Source of the DNA: Streptomyces coffeae
GTDB taxonomy: Bacteria; Actinomycetota; Actinomycetes; Streptomycetales; Streptomycetaceae
DNA length: 64,000 bases
Reading direction: 5' to 3'
Assembly: GCF_016741875.1 (NCBI RefSeq)
Contig: NZ_JAERRF010000008.1
Coordinates: 1-64,000, forward strand
Below are positions 34,467 through 43,219 of this stretch, one piece after another; position 1 is the stretch's first letter, and the number at the start of each line of letters is the position of its first letter. Below the pieces are notes generated by a model. It was not told the DNA's origin. It saw only the letters and a list, made by a program, of their open reading frames with translations, and did not search any database. Position numbers and translations under genes: made by a program.

Positions 34467-36043
34467 AGATAGTCCTCCTCGGTCACCGGGTCGGGGTCGG
34501 GGCCGAGCGCCACGGCGTCGGGCGGGCCGCCGTGGGTCCACGGCGTGCTCTCCGCGTCGGGCAGCTCCGGGCCGCCGCGCGGCGCGTGCTCGAACAGCGT
34601 CCAGCACATCCGGTCGCCCGGCTCCGGCACCGAGCCCGGCTCCGGGGTCTTCCCGCGTCCCATACCGCCGGTCAGCCGCACCACCAGGGCGCCCGGCGCC
34701 TGCGCGCCCGCGAACTCCCCGGTCTGCGTCCTGCCGTCGGCCATCACCCGGTACAGCTTGACCTCCCCCTCCAGATGCGGACGGTCTTCGGTGCGCACCG
34801 TGACCAGCGGCCGCGGCCGTGGCACCTTCGCCTCCGACCAGGCCATCTCCACCTCGGTGACCTCGCCCGCGAACGCCTCCCCGGCCAGCCGCCGCCCCGC
34901 CATCACCAGCGGGTCGTCCAGCGCCTCCTGGGCCTCCAGCTGCGCCTGCGCCGTCTCCCGCGCGGAGAGCTTCTGCGCCGCCGTCACCGCGTCGTCCCGC
35001 TTGGGCTGCGGCGGCTCGCCCGCCCGGACCCGGTCCCGATGGCCGGTGAAGGACCAGCGGTCCCGCTTCCAGCGCTCCGCCACCCGCTCGCCCCGCGGCA
35101 GCCCGCGCAAGCGGTCCACGCCGTGCCACAGCGCGTCCCAGGTGGGCCGCAGCTGGGACGCGATCAGCTCGCGCAGCTCGTTCTCGGCGAGCCGCAGCCG
35201 TGCCTCGCCCCCGGCCACCCCGCCGAGGACCTCGGCGCGCGCCGCGTCGTAGCGTGCGATGGCCGGGGCCAGCAGCTTGTTGTCGAAGGCCGGGTCGGTG
35301 GCCGGGCCCGCGGGCGGGCACAGCAACTGGCCGTCGGCGTCCCGCGCGGACTCCGCCCGCAGCGCGGCCTCGGCGCCGGGGAATCCCTCGGGCGGGTCGA
35401 TCCAGGCCAGCAGCGAACCCAGGTGCTGGTCCTCCAGATTGCTCTGGCCGGTCGCCCAGTGACGGCCCAGCAGCTCGGTCAGCGACAGCAGCAGACTCGA
35501 CCCCGGCACCCGGGACCGCTCGCCGTAGTGCGTCAGCCAGCGGCCCAGCAGCGGTACGCGCGCGGGCGCCGGGAAGGGGGTGTCCGGGTCCTGGTCGGCC
35601 GTCCGCCGGAACCGCATCGAGCGGCCCAGCAGCCGGACGAACGCCACGCCCGCGGCGCTCGGCACCAGCAGCTGCGGGGCGTCCGCGCACAGCTCGACCT
35701 GGACCGGCACCTTCTTCCCGGTCTCCGGATCGGTCTCCTTGCGCTCCTCCAGCTCCACGTCGTCCGCGTAGGAGTCCAGATAGGGCAGCATCTCCTCGGC
35801 CAGATCGGCGAGGAAGGCGAACCGCAGATCGCGGTTGCGCGGTTGCGGGACGACCAGCAGCCGCGGCGTATCCCGGTCGGTGCCCACCAGCGCCCCCAGC
35901 GGCGCTCCCGCCTCACCGGCGGTGGTCAGGGGTACGAACGCCAGCGGACGGTCGGACAGATGGCGGTGGAGCACGGTCGCAACCGGCCGCGCCCGCCCGT
36001 CCCGGACGGCTTCCATCCGGGCCAGGGTGGTGATCAGCGACAT
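34463..36043 (-). CDS. Conserved protein of unknown function, helicase-operon partner
   Basis: 526 residues, not recognised. Seen: an N-terminal globular part (ARPVATVLHRHLSDRPLAF), an acidic helical middle, and a C-terminal half with charged helices (RETAQAQLEAQEALDDPLV) and a beta-rich region (RPLVTVRTEDRPHLEGEV). No transmembrane segment or nucleotide-binding loop. It overlaps the nuclease gene by 10 bp upstream and the helicase gene by 4 bp downstream, so the three are translationally coupled. It may be a scaffold, a DNA-recognition subunit or a regulator of the nuclease and helicase. Confidence 0.8.
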   Translation of the reverse strand: MSLITTLARMEAVRDGRARPVATVLHRHLSDRPLAFVPLTTAGEAGAPLGALVGTDRDTPRLLVVPQPRNRDLRFAFLADLAEEMLPYLDSYADDVELEERKETDPETGKKVPVQVELCADAPQLLVPSAAGVAFVRLLGRSMRFRRTADQDPDTPFPAPARVPLLGRWLTHYGERSRVPGSSLLLSLTELLGRHWATGQSNLEDQHLGSLLAWIDPPEGFPGAEAALRAESARDADGQLLCPPAGPATDPAFDNKLLAPAIARYDAARAEVLGGVAGGEARLRLAENELRELIASQLRPTWDALWHGVDRLRGLPRGERVAERWKRDRWSFTGHRDRVRAGEPPQPKRDDAVTAAQKLSARETAQAQLEAQEALDDPLVMAGRRLAGEAFAGEVTEVEMAWSEAKVPRPRPLVTVRTEDRPHLEGEVKLYRVMADGRTQTGEFAGAQAPGALVVRLTGGMGRGKTPEPGSVPEPGDRMCWTLFEHAPRGGPELPDAESTPWTHGGPPDAVALGPDPDPVTEEDYL

Positions 36044-37152
36044 GCCACCGCCCCGGGCGCGGCGAGCGCTTCGGCGCGCAGCGCCGCCGCACGGCGCAGG
36101 GCGTCCACCGCCGGATCGCCGGTGGGCTCGCCGCCGGTCCTCTCGAGGGCGGCGGCCAGCACGGACTCGACCGTGGTCAGCCCGCCCAGCTCGCCCCGCA
36201 CCCCGCGGCCCAGCGACTCCACGGCGCCCGTCGCCCGGGACCGCGCCCGGCAGTGGACCGCCAGCTCACAGGCGGCCAGGCACTCCGGGGCATAGGCGGC
36301 GTCCACCGCGTCCACGGCGGCCGTCAGCTCCTCGGCCGGGCGGGTCACGGTGCGGCCGTCGTCCGCCAGTCGCAGATCGAAGGTGGTGCCCTCGGGGAGG
36401 GCGGCGGCGATGTCCTCGATCCGGGTGAGCCGGGCGAGCTGCCGCCGGGTGACGGACAACTGCTTGCGCACATCGACCAGTTCGGCCGTCGGCAGGTTGG
36501 AGAAGTCCTTGGGGCACACCAGCAGCACCTGATGGCGCACCCGGACCGCCCTCGCCTCGCCCACGCTGTCCGGCTTCAGCTCGCCGACCCGCGCCGCCAC
36601 CCGCTCCAGCGCCAGCGCGTACACCGCGGCCTGGCGGGCGGCCGCGCCCACCTTGGCCGGGTCCGCCGAGCCGTCCACCATCGGAAAGGACTTGATCTCG
36701 ATGACCGACCAGGAGCCGTCGGGGTGCACCACGACCGCGTCCGGTTCGAGGAAGGCGGGGGAACCCGCCACGTCCAGGCTCACCATCGGATGGTCCAGCA
36801 GCGCCCACCGCCCCGCCGCGGTGGCCTCGCGCAGCGCCAGCGCCGTACGGGCGGTGCGGCCCTGCGGGCCCACGGCGGTCAGGTCGGGGGTGTCGACACC
36901 GCCCGGCTCGGGCGCGGGCGAGCCGTCCCGCAGCCGCTCGTGCAGCAGCCGGGTGAGCGTCTCACCGCGGTCGGCCTTGACCCGCGCCTCGAAGGAATTG
37001 CCGCGCTGATGCGCGAATTGGGACTGCCCGAAGTTGGCCGAGGCGCCCAACGCCCGTGCGAGCGCGCCCTTGTCGACCCCGGCCCCGTCCAGCAGGGCAC
37101 GGCGACGGCAGCCGGGGTTGGCGGCCAGCGCCGCCAGGGCGCGGGCATCCAT
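36034..37152 (-). CDS. PD-(D/E)XK nuclease with RecB/Cas4-like cysteine set
   Basis: 372 residues from the ATG at 37152. The nuclease core is visible as EPDAVVVHPDGSWSVIEIKSF, shown in two parts: Asp in EPDAVVV and E-x-K in IEIKS. One Cys near the N-terminus (NPGCRRRALLDG) and three near the C-terminus (C-x3-C-x5-C in ECLAACELAVHC) fit the iron-sulfur clamp of Cas4/AddB-type nucleases. The frame is open to 37368, but that would overlap the PAP2 gene by 185 bp; a GTG at 37209 is an alternative start. Predicted to cut or resect DNA together with the downstream helicase. Confidence 0.75.
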   Translation of the reverse strand: MDARALAALAANPGCRRRALLDGAGVDKGALARALGASANFGQSQFAHQRGNSFEARVKADRGETLTRLLHERLRDGSPAPEPGGVDTPDLTAVGPQGRTARTALALREATAAGRWALLDHPMVSLDVAGSPAFLEPDAVVVHPDGSWSVIEIKSFPMVDGSADPAKVGAAARQAAVYALALERVAARVGELKPDSVGEARAVRVRHQVLLVCPKDFSNLPTAELVDVRKQLSVTRRQLARLTRIEDIAAALPEGTTFDLRLADDGRTVTRPAEELTAAVDAVDAAYAPECLAACELAVHCRARSRATGAVESLGRGVRGELGGLTTVESVLAAALERTGGEPTGDPAVDALRRAAALRAEALAAPGAVACR

Positions 37153-37183
37153 CGGATGCGGAACGGTCTCCGGTCCGCGCAGC

Positions 37184-38218
37184 TCAGCGAGCCGCTGCCG
37201 CAGCGCTGTCACCGGTCTCGGCCGCGGCACCTGCTCCTGCCGTGCCGGGCCTGTCACCGGCGGCGCCGTGGTTGCGTTCCCTGTCCGCGCCCCTGCTCTG
37301 CTGTCGGGGGATCCGTTCCCGTTCACGTGCCGCAGTCTCGCACTTGTCACCGACATCCGTGGCCGCACCGGTGTTTCCGGTGGCCACGGGGGTCCGCGAA
37401 GCGGCCTCCGGGACGGCCTCGCCGACGGTCTCGCCGACCGGGCGGAAGCGGGCGCGCAGCCGGTCGGCGAGCCGCAGCGCGGGCTTCGCGAGCAGTGCCC
37501 CGACCCCCATCACGGTGGCGCCGGCGGCCGCGTCGAGGAAGTAGTGGTTGGCGGTGCCCATCACCACGATCGTGATGGACAGCGGATAGAGGACCGCGAC
37601 TGCCTTGGCCCACACGGAGCGGCCGTGCCGCCACAGCGCCACCCCGCACCACAGCGCCCAGCCCACATGGAGACTGGGCATCGCCGCGAACTGGTTGGTC
37701 AGTCCGCCGAGCCCGCGCGGGGCGCTCGCGTCGCCGCCCCACCAGCCGTACGAGCGGTACTGCGCCATGGTGTCGACGAAACCGTGGCCCCCGTCCAGCA
37801 GCCGCGGCGGGCAGGTGGGCAGCAGGGTGAAGCCGATCAGGCCGATGAACGTGGAGATCAGCAGCCAGGTGCGCAGAAAGCGGTAGTCGGACGCCCGGTG
37901 GCGCTTCCACATCCACACCAGGATCGCCGGAGTGACCACATAGTGCAGCGAGGCATAGGCGAAGTCGGCGGGTATGCCTATCGCGGCGTGCGCCGTGAAG
38001 ATGTCGTTCAGCGGCGACTCGAAGTCGATGTTCAGGCGTTGTTCGAAGTGGAGGATGGCCAGCCCGTGGTCCACAGCGGTGGACACATCACCGCGAGCCA
38101 GTAGCCGTCCGGCCGAGTAGGCGGCGTACACCACGGCTATCAGGGGCAGTTCGGTCCACCAACGGGGCCGACCACCCTGTGATGCCCCGGCTCGGGGCGC
38201 GGCAGCGGTAGGGGGCAT
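37184..38218 (-). CDS. PAP2-family membrane phosphatase/inositol-phosphotransferase-like
   Basis: 344 residues with about six hydrophobic segments. The PAP2 motifs are PSLHVGWALW (His in motif 2) and NHYFLDAAAG (His and Asp in motif 3), as in the inositolphosphotransferase subgroup. The last 75 residues are a charged, disordered tail. I chose ATG 38218, which has GGAG 9 bp upstream; the TTG start at 38254 is less likely. It probably acts on a phospholipid head group or isoprenoid phosphate in the membrane. The nuclease gene follows by 31 bp and may be cotranscribed. Confidence 0.82.
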   Translation of the reverse strand: MPPTAAAPRAGASQGGRPRWWTELPLIAVVYAAYSAGRLLARGDVSTAVDHGLAILHFEQRLNIDFESPLNDIFTAHAAIGIPADFAYASLHYVVTPAILVWMWKRHRASDYRFLRTWLLISTFIGLIGFTLLPTCPPRLLDGGHGFVDTMAQYRSYGWWGGDASAPRGLGGLTNQFAAMPSLHVGWALWCGVALWRHGRSVWAKAVAVLYPLSITIVVMGTANHYFLDAAAGATVMGVGALLAKPALRLADRLRARFRPVGETVGEAVPEAASRTPVATGNTGAATDVGDKCETAARERERIPRQQSRGADRERNHGAAGDRPGTAGAGAAAETGDSAAAAAR

Positions 38219-38537
38219 CCGGACGTTCTCCAAAATGTCAGGCAACCACAACAAGGCGCGCGGTCAACCGTACGGTGTAGGCGAGGCAACGCATGAACCG
38301 CCCCCGGAATGCCCCGGTTGCGGTAGGAGTGCCCCGTTTGTATCCCCCGGCCGACGTGGTGCGCGAAGGAAAAGACGCCAGGATCGCCCCGCGGGTTGCC
38401 TCGGGAACGGGTGAGCGATGATGGGGACGGCGGACCGGTTGAGGTCCGCACCCCGCGTTCGCATCAGGCCGCGGGCGGCGGTGTGCGACGGGGCACGGCG
38501 GCGCGCCGTGGTGGTACATCCGCTGAAAGGCACACCC
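38219..38537. other. Divergent intergenic region, no gene seen
   Basis: 319 bp between the PAP2 and histidine-phosphatase genes. It must carry both promoters. A CCGTACGG palindrome at about 38267-38274 lies beside a TTGACC on the minus strand; otherwise nothing distinctive. Confidence 0.4.
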
Positions 38538-39131
38538 ATGGCACCCCGCATCCTCCTGGCCCGGCACGGACAGACGGAGTGGTCGCTGTGCGGGAAGCAC
38601 ACCGGCCGCACCGACATCCCGCTGCTCGACGAAGGACGGCGGGGCGCCAAGCTGCTCGGTGAGCGGCTGCACCGCGCGCCGTGGACCGGGCTGCCGGAGG
38701 CCGAGGTGTGCACCAGCCCGCTGTCCCGCGCGAAGGAGACCTGTGAGCTGGCGGGCTTCGGAGACCGGGCGCGGGAGTGGGATGCCCTGCTGGAGTGGGA
38801 CTACGGCGCCTACGAGGGGCTGACCCCGGGCGAGATCAAGGCATCCCGGCCGGGCTGGCTGATCTGGCGCGACGGCGTTCCGGAGGGCGAGGCGCGGGAG
38901 GCGGTCGCGGCCCGCGCGGACGTGGTGGTGGAGTGGGCGCGCTCGGCCGACCGCGATGTGCTCGTCTTCGCGCACGGCCACATCCTGCGGACCCTCGGCG
39001 CGCGCTGGCTCGGCTACGACATCTCCTTCGCGTCCCGGATCCGGTTGGACCCGACGTCGCTGTCGATCCTGGGCTGGGCGTACGGCGAACCGGCCATCGA
39101 GCGCTGGAACGACACGGGCCATCTGGGCTGA
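38538..39131 (+). CDS. Histidine phosphatase family protein
   Basis: 197 residues of the phosphoglycerate-mutase-like superfamily. The catalytic loop [11 protein letters not shown] is at the N-terminus, with the acid/base Glu in [11 protein letters not shown] and the second His in [12 protein letters not shown]. Length and layout fit small-molecule or sugar phosphate phosphatases. ATG 38538 follows GAAAGG; an upstream extension in frame lacks a better site. Confidence 0.88.
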   Translation: MAPRILLARHGQTEWSLCGKHTGRTDIPLLDEGRRGAKLLGERLHRAPWTGLPEAEVCTSPLSRAKETCELAGFGDRAREWDALLEWDYGAYEGLTPGEIKASRPGWLIWRDGVPEGEAREAVAARADVVVEWARSADRDVLVFAHGHILRTLGARWLGYDISFASRIRLDPTSLSILGWAYGEPAIERWNDTGHLG

Positions 39132-39573
39132 CGCCCTCCGGCGGCGGAGCCGCCCCCGAGGTCCGGCCCCACCTGGCGCGACGCCCCGCCCGGCGCTGCC
39201 TCCAGCCACGACGGTCACGTGCCTGCGGCCCACCGCGGCGCGGGCGCCCTTCTGAGGGCCGGGGTCTCCGAGGCGATGGCGGTCGCGGTGCCTGCGGCCC
39301 GCCGGCGGTGTGGGATTCCCCGGAGGCTCAGGCCGGGGCCGACGGCCCCAGGGTTTCGGCGGGCCGAGGATGTGCGGCCGTGCGTGGCGCGGCGGTCCGG
39401 CCCCCGCCCAGGCACGAGACGTTGCCTGGCGTGCCCTCCGGCCGTGCGTGACGCGGGGGTTGCGCACCCGTCCAGGCGGCTCGCGCCGCCGTGCGGCGGT
39501 GGTGACGGTGCCCGCGGCGCACCGCACCGCGGCGTGAGCGCCGCTCCGGGGCCGGGCCGCCGGGCGCCGGTGG
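39132..39573. other. 442-bp spacer with imperfect GC-rich repeats, no gene seen
   Basis: Between the convergent histidine phosphatase and XRE regulator genes. Three decayed copies of a unit like ACGGTGCCTGCGGCCCACCGCGGCG occur (about 39209-39250, 39285-39315, 39500-39555), plus two of GGCCGTGCGTGRCGCGG. CCAGGCA/TGCCTGG (about 39409-39430) could form a terminator. Short ORFs here lack codon structure and ribosome sites. Confidence 0.5.
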
Positions 39574-40932
39574 TCAGACCCGGCGCGGGCGCGCCGCCGC
39601 CTCGTAGCGGTCCAGGAAGTCCGCGACCGGGGCCTCGCCGCCGTGCGGACGCAGCCGCCGGGCGGTGTCGTCGAGCATGCGGCGGATCCGGGACGAGGTG
39701 ACCTGGTCCATCAGCCGCAGGGCGCGTGCCGCAGCCACGGCGGCCTCGTCCGGTGCGCCGTGCTGTGCGAGGTCGCCCGCCAACTCGGTGGTGAACAGCG
39801 CGATGTTGCGGGTGAAGTGGGGGTCCTGGAGGGCGACCGCGCGGCGCGCGTGGTCGACGGCGCGCGCCCAGTCGCCCAGGGCCGACCAGCACTGGGCCTC
39901 CAGACCCTGCAGCTCCGCTTCGCCGTAGAAGCTCATCCACTCGGGATCGGCGTCCGAGGGGCCGCGGCCGAACAGGGTCTGGGCGCGCAGCAGGGCGGCC
40001 TCGCAGCCGCCGCGGTCGCCGAGCCAGGCCCAGCCGCCCGCCTCGCGCAGCGCCAGCAGGGACAACAGCCGTGGGGAGGAGAGCCGTTCGGCGACCCGTT
40101 GGGCCGCCTGGGCAGCCCGGACCGCCTCGCGGGGGCGGCCCGCGTCGCGTGCCAGGAAAGCGGTGTTGCAGAAGGCGTGGGCCTCCAGGGCGGGGTCACC
40201 GCTGACCCGCGCGGTGGCCAGCGCCTCGGCGTAGTGCGAACGGGCGTCGGAGAGCCGGCCGGAGTCATGGGCCAACCAGCCCACCGAGATGGCCAGTTCA
40301 CCGGCGCCCGCGTAGAGCCGGGCGGCGACCGAGCGGCTGTAGCCGCCCGCGTCCAGCAGCGTGTAGGCGGCGCTCAGCGGTTTGGCGGTGTGGCTGTAGA
40401 GGGTGTCCGCGCCGTGCCGGTCGTCCAGCACCCGGATCCGGCGCACGGCCTCCTCCACGGCGGCGGCCTCCGCCTCGCCCACCCGGCGCCCGGACCGCCG
40501 GGGCGGGGGGACGAGGGGGGTCGCGGCCACGGCGGCGGCCGCCGCCCCACTGGTCATGAAGGCACGGCGTAGCAGTTCGCTCTCCTCGAAGACATCGACG
40601 GACGCCCCCGCCCCCGCCCCGGGCGCGGGGACGGTGCCCGCGCCGTGGCGGGCGCGGTGGCCGCGGACCGACTCCCGGGAGGCGAAGCCCAGATCGGTCA
40701 GGGAGCGGCCGGGGAACATATGGCGGAAGACGCGTTCGTACGCGTAGTTGGGGCAGCGGATCGCCCCGGACTCGACACGGCCGATGTAGCGGGCGTCACA
40801 GGAGACCTGTTCGCCGATCTCACGGGCGGCGCGGCGTACGGAGGCCGCGAACTCGGCGGGGGAGAGCGGTCCTCGCAGCCGCCGGAACGCGGTGTTCGGC
40901 CGGGGGGCCGGAGGATCTGGAAGCGGCGTCAT
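39574..40932 (-). CDS. XRE-like regulator with C-terminal TPR region (NsdA-like layout)
   Basis: 452 residues. The N-terminal 90 residues hold a helix-turn-helix (LSPAEFAASVRRAAREIGEQV, then DARYIGRVESGAIRCPNY and YERVFRHMFPGRSLTDLGF). The rest is helical with TPR-like repeats (SHYAEALATARVSGDPALEAHAFCNTAFLARDAGRPREAVRAA, shown here as separate helices in the protein). Streptomyces has many such regulators, some of which repress secondary metabolism. ATG 40932 has GGGAGAGG about 6 bp upstream. Confidence 0.8.
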   Translation of the reverse strand: MTPLPDPPAPRPNTAFRRLRGPLSPAEFAASVRRAAREIGEQVSCDARYIGRVESGAIRCPNYAYERVFRHMFPGRSLTDLGFASRESVRGHRARHGAGTVPAPGAGAGASVDVFEESELLRRAFMTSGAAAAAVAATPLVPPPRRSGRRVGEAEAAAVEEAVRRIRVLDDRHGADTLYSHTAKPLSAAYTLLDAGGYSRSVAARLYAGAGELAISVGWLAHDSGRLSDARSHYAEALATARVSGDPALEAHAFCNTAFLARDAGRPREAVRAAQAAQRVAERLSSPRLLSLLALREAGGWAWLGDRGGCEAALLRAQTLFGRGPSDADPEWMSFYGEAELQGLEAQCWSALGDWARAVDHARRAVALQDPHFTRNIALFTTELAGDLAQHGAPDEAAVAAARALRLMDQVTSSRIRRMLDDTARRLRPHGGEAPVADFLDRYEAAARPRRV

Positions 40933-41139
40933 ATGCAGCCTCTCCCTTGGGTACTGCCAGGTGGGCGGGGGAGAACCGTACCGGCTGTGAGATACACGAC
41001 ACTCGGAGAATTCCAGCAATTGGGACATGTCGCCCACGATCTGCCATGAACTGCCATCCTTTACGGCGGCATTCGGCCGTAGCCGTTGACGCCGTCCGGG
41101 CGTTGAACCCCTCGCAACCCGATGAAGAGGGAGGCCGGA

Positions 41140-41628
41140 GTGGATATCAGCCGCTCACGGACGACTGCCCAGCATCCCCCGCGCACGGCTCACCATCCCC
41201 CGCGCCAGGACTGCGATCTGGTCACCGTGCCCGCCCGTCAGGGGCTGGAGGCGGTGGACATCCTGCGCCGTGCGTGCGACGGCCTCGGGCCCGTAGTGCA
41301 CGACACCGCCTGCGACACCCTCGGCTTCCTGGTGCCGCCCGGCACCGCGGACGGCTGGGATCTGCCGGGCAGTGACTGCACCCGGACCTCCGGGCGCGGT
41401 ATGCGGATAAGCCCCGGCACCGACCCCATGCCCGGCACCGACCCCATGCCCGGCACCGACCCCGTGCCCGGCGCCGCGCCCCGGGCCCCGGGCGAGCCCC
41501 CGGGGTTCGGCACCGGCTGGCTGGTGCCGCCGGGCGATGCGTACAGCGTGGCCACCGACCCCGCGGAACTGCGGGCGGCGCTCGGCGAGGCGGCCCGCAC
41601 CATCGAGGCCGTCGACCGCTGCCAGTGA
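41140..41628 (+). CDS. Conserved hypothetical protein with PGTDPM repeats
   Basis: 162 residues, function unknown. The ordered parts (PARQGLEAVDILRRACDGLG, HDTACDTLGFLVPPGTADGW, GTGWLVPPGDAYSVATDPAELRAAL) resemble small Streptomyces proteins often encoded beside XRE regulators. The middle contains three tandem P-G-T-D-P-(M/V) units encoded by an 18-bp repeat. GTG 41140 follows GGGAGG by 5 bp. It is divergent from the XRE/TPR gene across about 207 bp, which suggests a regulator-partner pair. Confidence 0.7.
   Translation: MDISRSRTTAQHPPRTAHHPPRQDCDLVTVPARQGLEAVDILRRACDGLGPVVHDTACDTLGFLVPPGTADGWDLPGSDCTRTSGRGMRISPGTDPMPGTDPMPGTDPVPGAAPRAPGEPPGFGTGWLVPPGDAYSVATDPAELRAALGEAARTIEAVDRCQ
41414..41470 (+). 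repeat. 18-bp in-frame tandem repeat
   Basis: Three near-perfect copies of CCGGCACCGACCCCATGC sit inside the hypothetical gene and encode P-G-T-D-P-M units, so copy-number change would not shift the frame. Confidence 0.8.
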
Positions 41629-41732
41629 TCCCCCGGTGATCCGCTGGTGATCCCCCGGCCCCGGTGATCTCCGTTGGCCCCCGGTGATCGCCGTGACGGC
41701 CGTTGTCGGTGGCCGGACGCATACTGGGGCCC

Positions 41733-42623
41733 ATGGCGAAAGGCACACACAAGCGAGCGGCCCACGGGCGCGGAAAGGGCCGGGGGCGCACCCCCGAGCC
41801 GGCCGTGGCACCCGTGGACGGGGGGCTCGCCGAGCTGGTGCCGGACCGCGACCATCCGCGCGCCTTCACCCTGCTGCTGGACGGCAAGCCGCAGTCCCAT
41901 GTGGACCTGGACGACCCGGCCCGCCTCGGCTTCGAGTACCAGCGCCGATTCGGTCATATCGCCGATCTCGCCGCCCCGCCAGGACGTCCGCTGCACGCCG
42001 TCCACCTCGGCGGCGGCGCCTTCACCCTGGCTCGCTACATCGCGGCCACCCGCCCCCGCTCCACCCAGCAGGTCGTCGAGATCGATGCCCCGCTCGTCCA
42101 GTTCGTCCGGCGTGAGCTGCCGCTCGACCCCGGCGACCGGATACGGGTGCGCTCCACCGACGCCCGCGCCGGGCTCGCCAAGGTCCCCGACGGCTGGGCC
42201 GACCTGATCATCGCGGATGTCTTCGGCGGCGGCCGTACCCCCGCCCATCTGACCAGCGTGGAGTTTCTCGGCGAGGTGCGGCGGGCGCTGCGCCCCGGCG
42301 GGGCCTACGCCGCCAATGTCGCCGACGGCCCGCCGCTGGCCCATCTGCGGGCCCAGATCGCCACCGCCCGCGCGGTGTTCGCCGAGGTGTGTCTGACCGC
42401 CGACCCCGCCGTGCTGCGCGGCCGCCGCTTCGGGAACGCGGTGCTGCTGGCCGCCGACCGGGAGTTGCCGTTGGCCGAGCTGACCCGCCGCGCCGCGAGC
42501 GACCCGCAGCCCGCCCGGGTCGAACACGGCCGGGCCCTCAAGGACTTCACCGGTGGCGCGGCCCCCGTCACCGACGCAGCCGCCGCGCCCTCCCCGGCCC
42601 CGCCGCCGGACGTCTTCGACTGA
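41733..42623 (+). CDS. Spermidine-synthase-like SAM-dependent enzyme
   Basis: 296 residues. The SAM/decarboxylated-SAM fold is seen in VHLGGGAFTLARYIAATRP, the acidic VVEIDAPLVQFV, VRSTDARAGL and DLIIADVFGG. The N-terminus is Lys/Arg-rich and the C-terminus Pro/Ala-rich. Many actinobacterial members are annotated as spermidine synthases or fused MFS/spermidine synthase cores without proof of polyamine activity. ATG 41733 lies only a few bp after a CATACT -10-like box, so the message may be leaderless. Confidence 0.75.
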   Translation: MAKGTHKRAAHGRGKGRGRTPEPAVAPVDGGLAELVPDRDHPRAFTLLLDGKPQSHVDLDDPARLGFEYQRRFGHIADLAAPPGRPLHAVHLGGGAFTLARYIAATRPRSTQQVVEIDAPLVQFVRRELPLDPGDRIRVRSTDARAGLAKVPDGWADLIIADVFGGGRTPAHLTSVEFLGEVRRALRPGGAYAANVADGPPLAHLRAQIATARAVFAEVCLTADPAVLRGRRFGNAVLLAADRELPLAELTRRAASDPQPARVEHGRALKDFTGGAAPVTDAAAAPSPAPPPDVFD

Positions 42624-42640
42624 AGGCACCGGGACCGGCG

Positions 42641-43186
42641 TCAGGGATGGTCCACCCGGACCTTCGGCGGACCCTCGTGCCAGGTGCAGTAGACCGAGGT
42701 GGTCTCCGATCCCGAGGTGAAGTCCACCCGGATCCACTGGGTCTGCTTCCACACCTGCATCTGCCAGCCGCTGTCCGGGGTGGCCGAGACCAGCTCCGCC
42801 CCGGAGTCGCGGATGTCGAAGACAACTCGGCCGCCCCGCACCGGATAGCTGCGGATGTTTCCGCTCTCCTCCGGCTTCGACTCCTTTGTCGGACGCGGTG
42901 TGGGATCCGGCTTCGTACCGGGCGACGGCGGGGCCGAGGAGCGGCCGGGCGACGGGGACGCGGACCGCTCATCCGAGGGCCGCGAGGGCCGATCGGGCTG
43001 GTGGGTCGAGGAGGACCGCTCCTGTGTCGTCGACCGGCCCTCGCCCGCGATCGTCAGCGCGCGCGGCGGGTCGTACGCCGTGCCGGTCAGCACCGTACGC
43101 ACGCCGTACCAGGACAGCGCGACCGCGGCTCCCGTGGCCAGCACCCACGCCAGGCATTGGACCAGAGCTCGTTGCATGCCCCCCAT
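42641..43186 (-). CDS. Membrane-anchored, Pro/Ser-rich hypothetical protein
   Basis: 181 residues: one N-terminal hydrophobic segment (LVQCLAWVLATGAAVALSW) then a long Ser/Pro/Arg/Glu-rich linker (about 50-110) and a C-terminal globular segment rich in beta and Trp (GGRVVFDIRDSGAELVSA, GWQMQVWKQTQWIRVDF). The topology suggests an outward-facing domain on a flexible wall-spanning stalk. Function unknown. Divergent from the response regulator gene by only 33 bp, so they may share control. Confidence 0.72.
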   Translation of the reverse strand: MGGMQRALVQCLAWVLATGAAVALSWYGVRTVLTGTAYDPPRALTIAGEGRSTTQERSSSTHQPDRPSRPSDERSASPSPGRSSAPPSPGTKPDPTPRPTKESKPEESGNIRSYPVRGGRVVFDIRDSGAELVSATPDSGWQMQVWKQTQWIRVDFTSGSETTSVYCTWHEGPPKVRVDHP

Positions 43187-43219
43187 GCTGCCTCACCCGG
43201 ATGGCGTACGGTGCCGCCC

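Noticed and set aside
36034..37368. Full 444-residue frame of the nuclease
   Set aside because: The extra N-terminus overlaps the PAP2 tail by 185 bp on the same strand and is low complexity.
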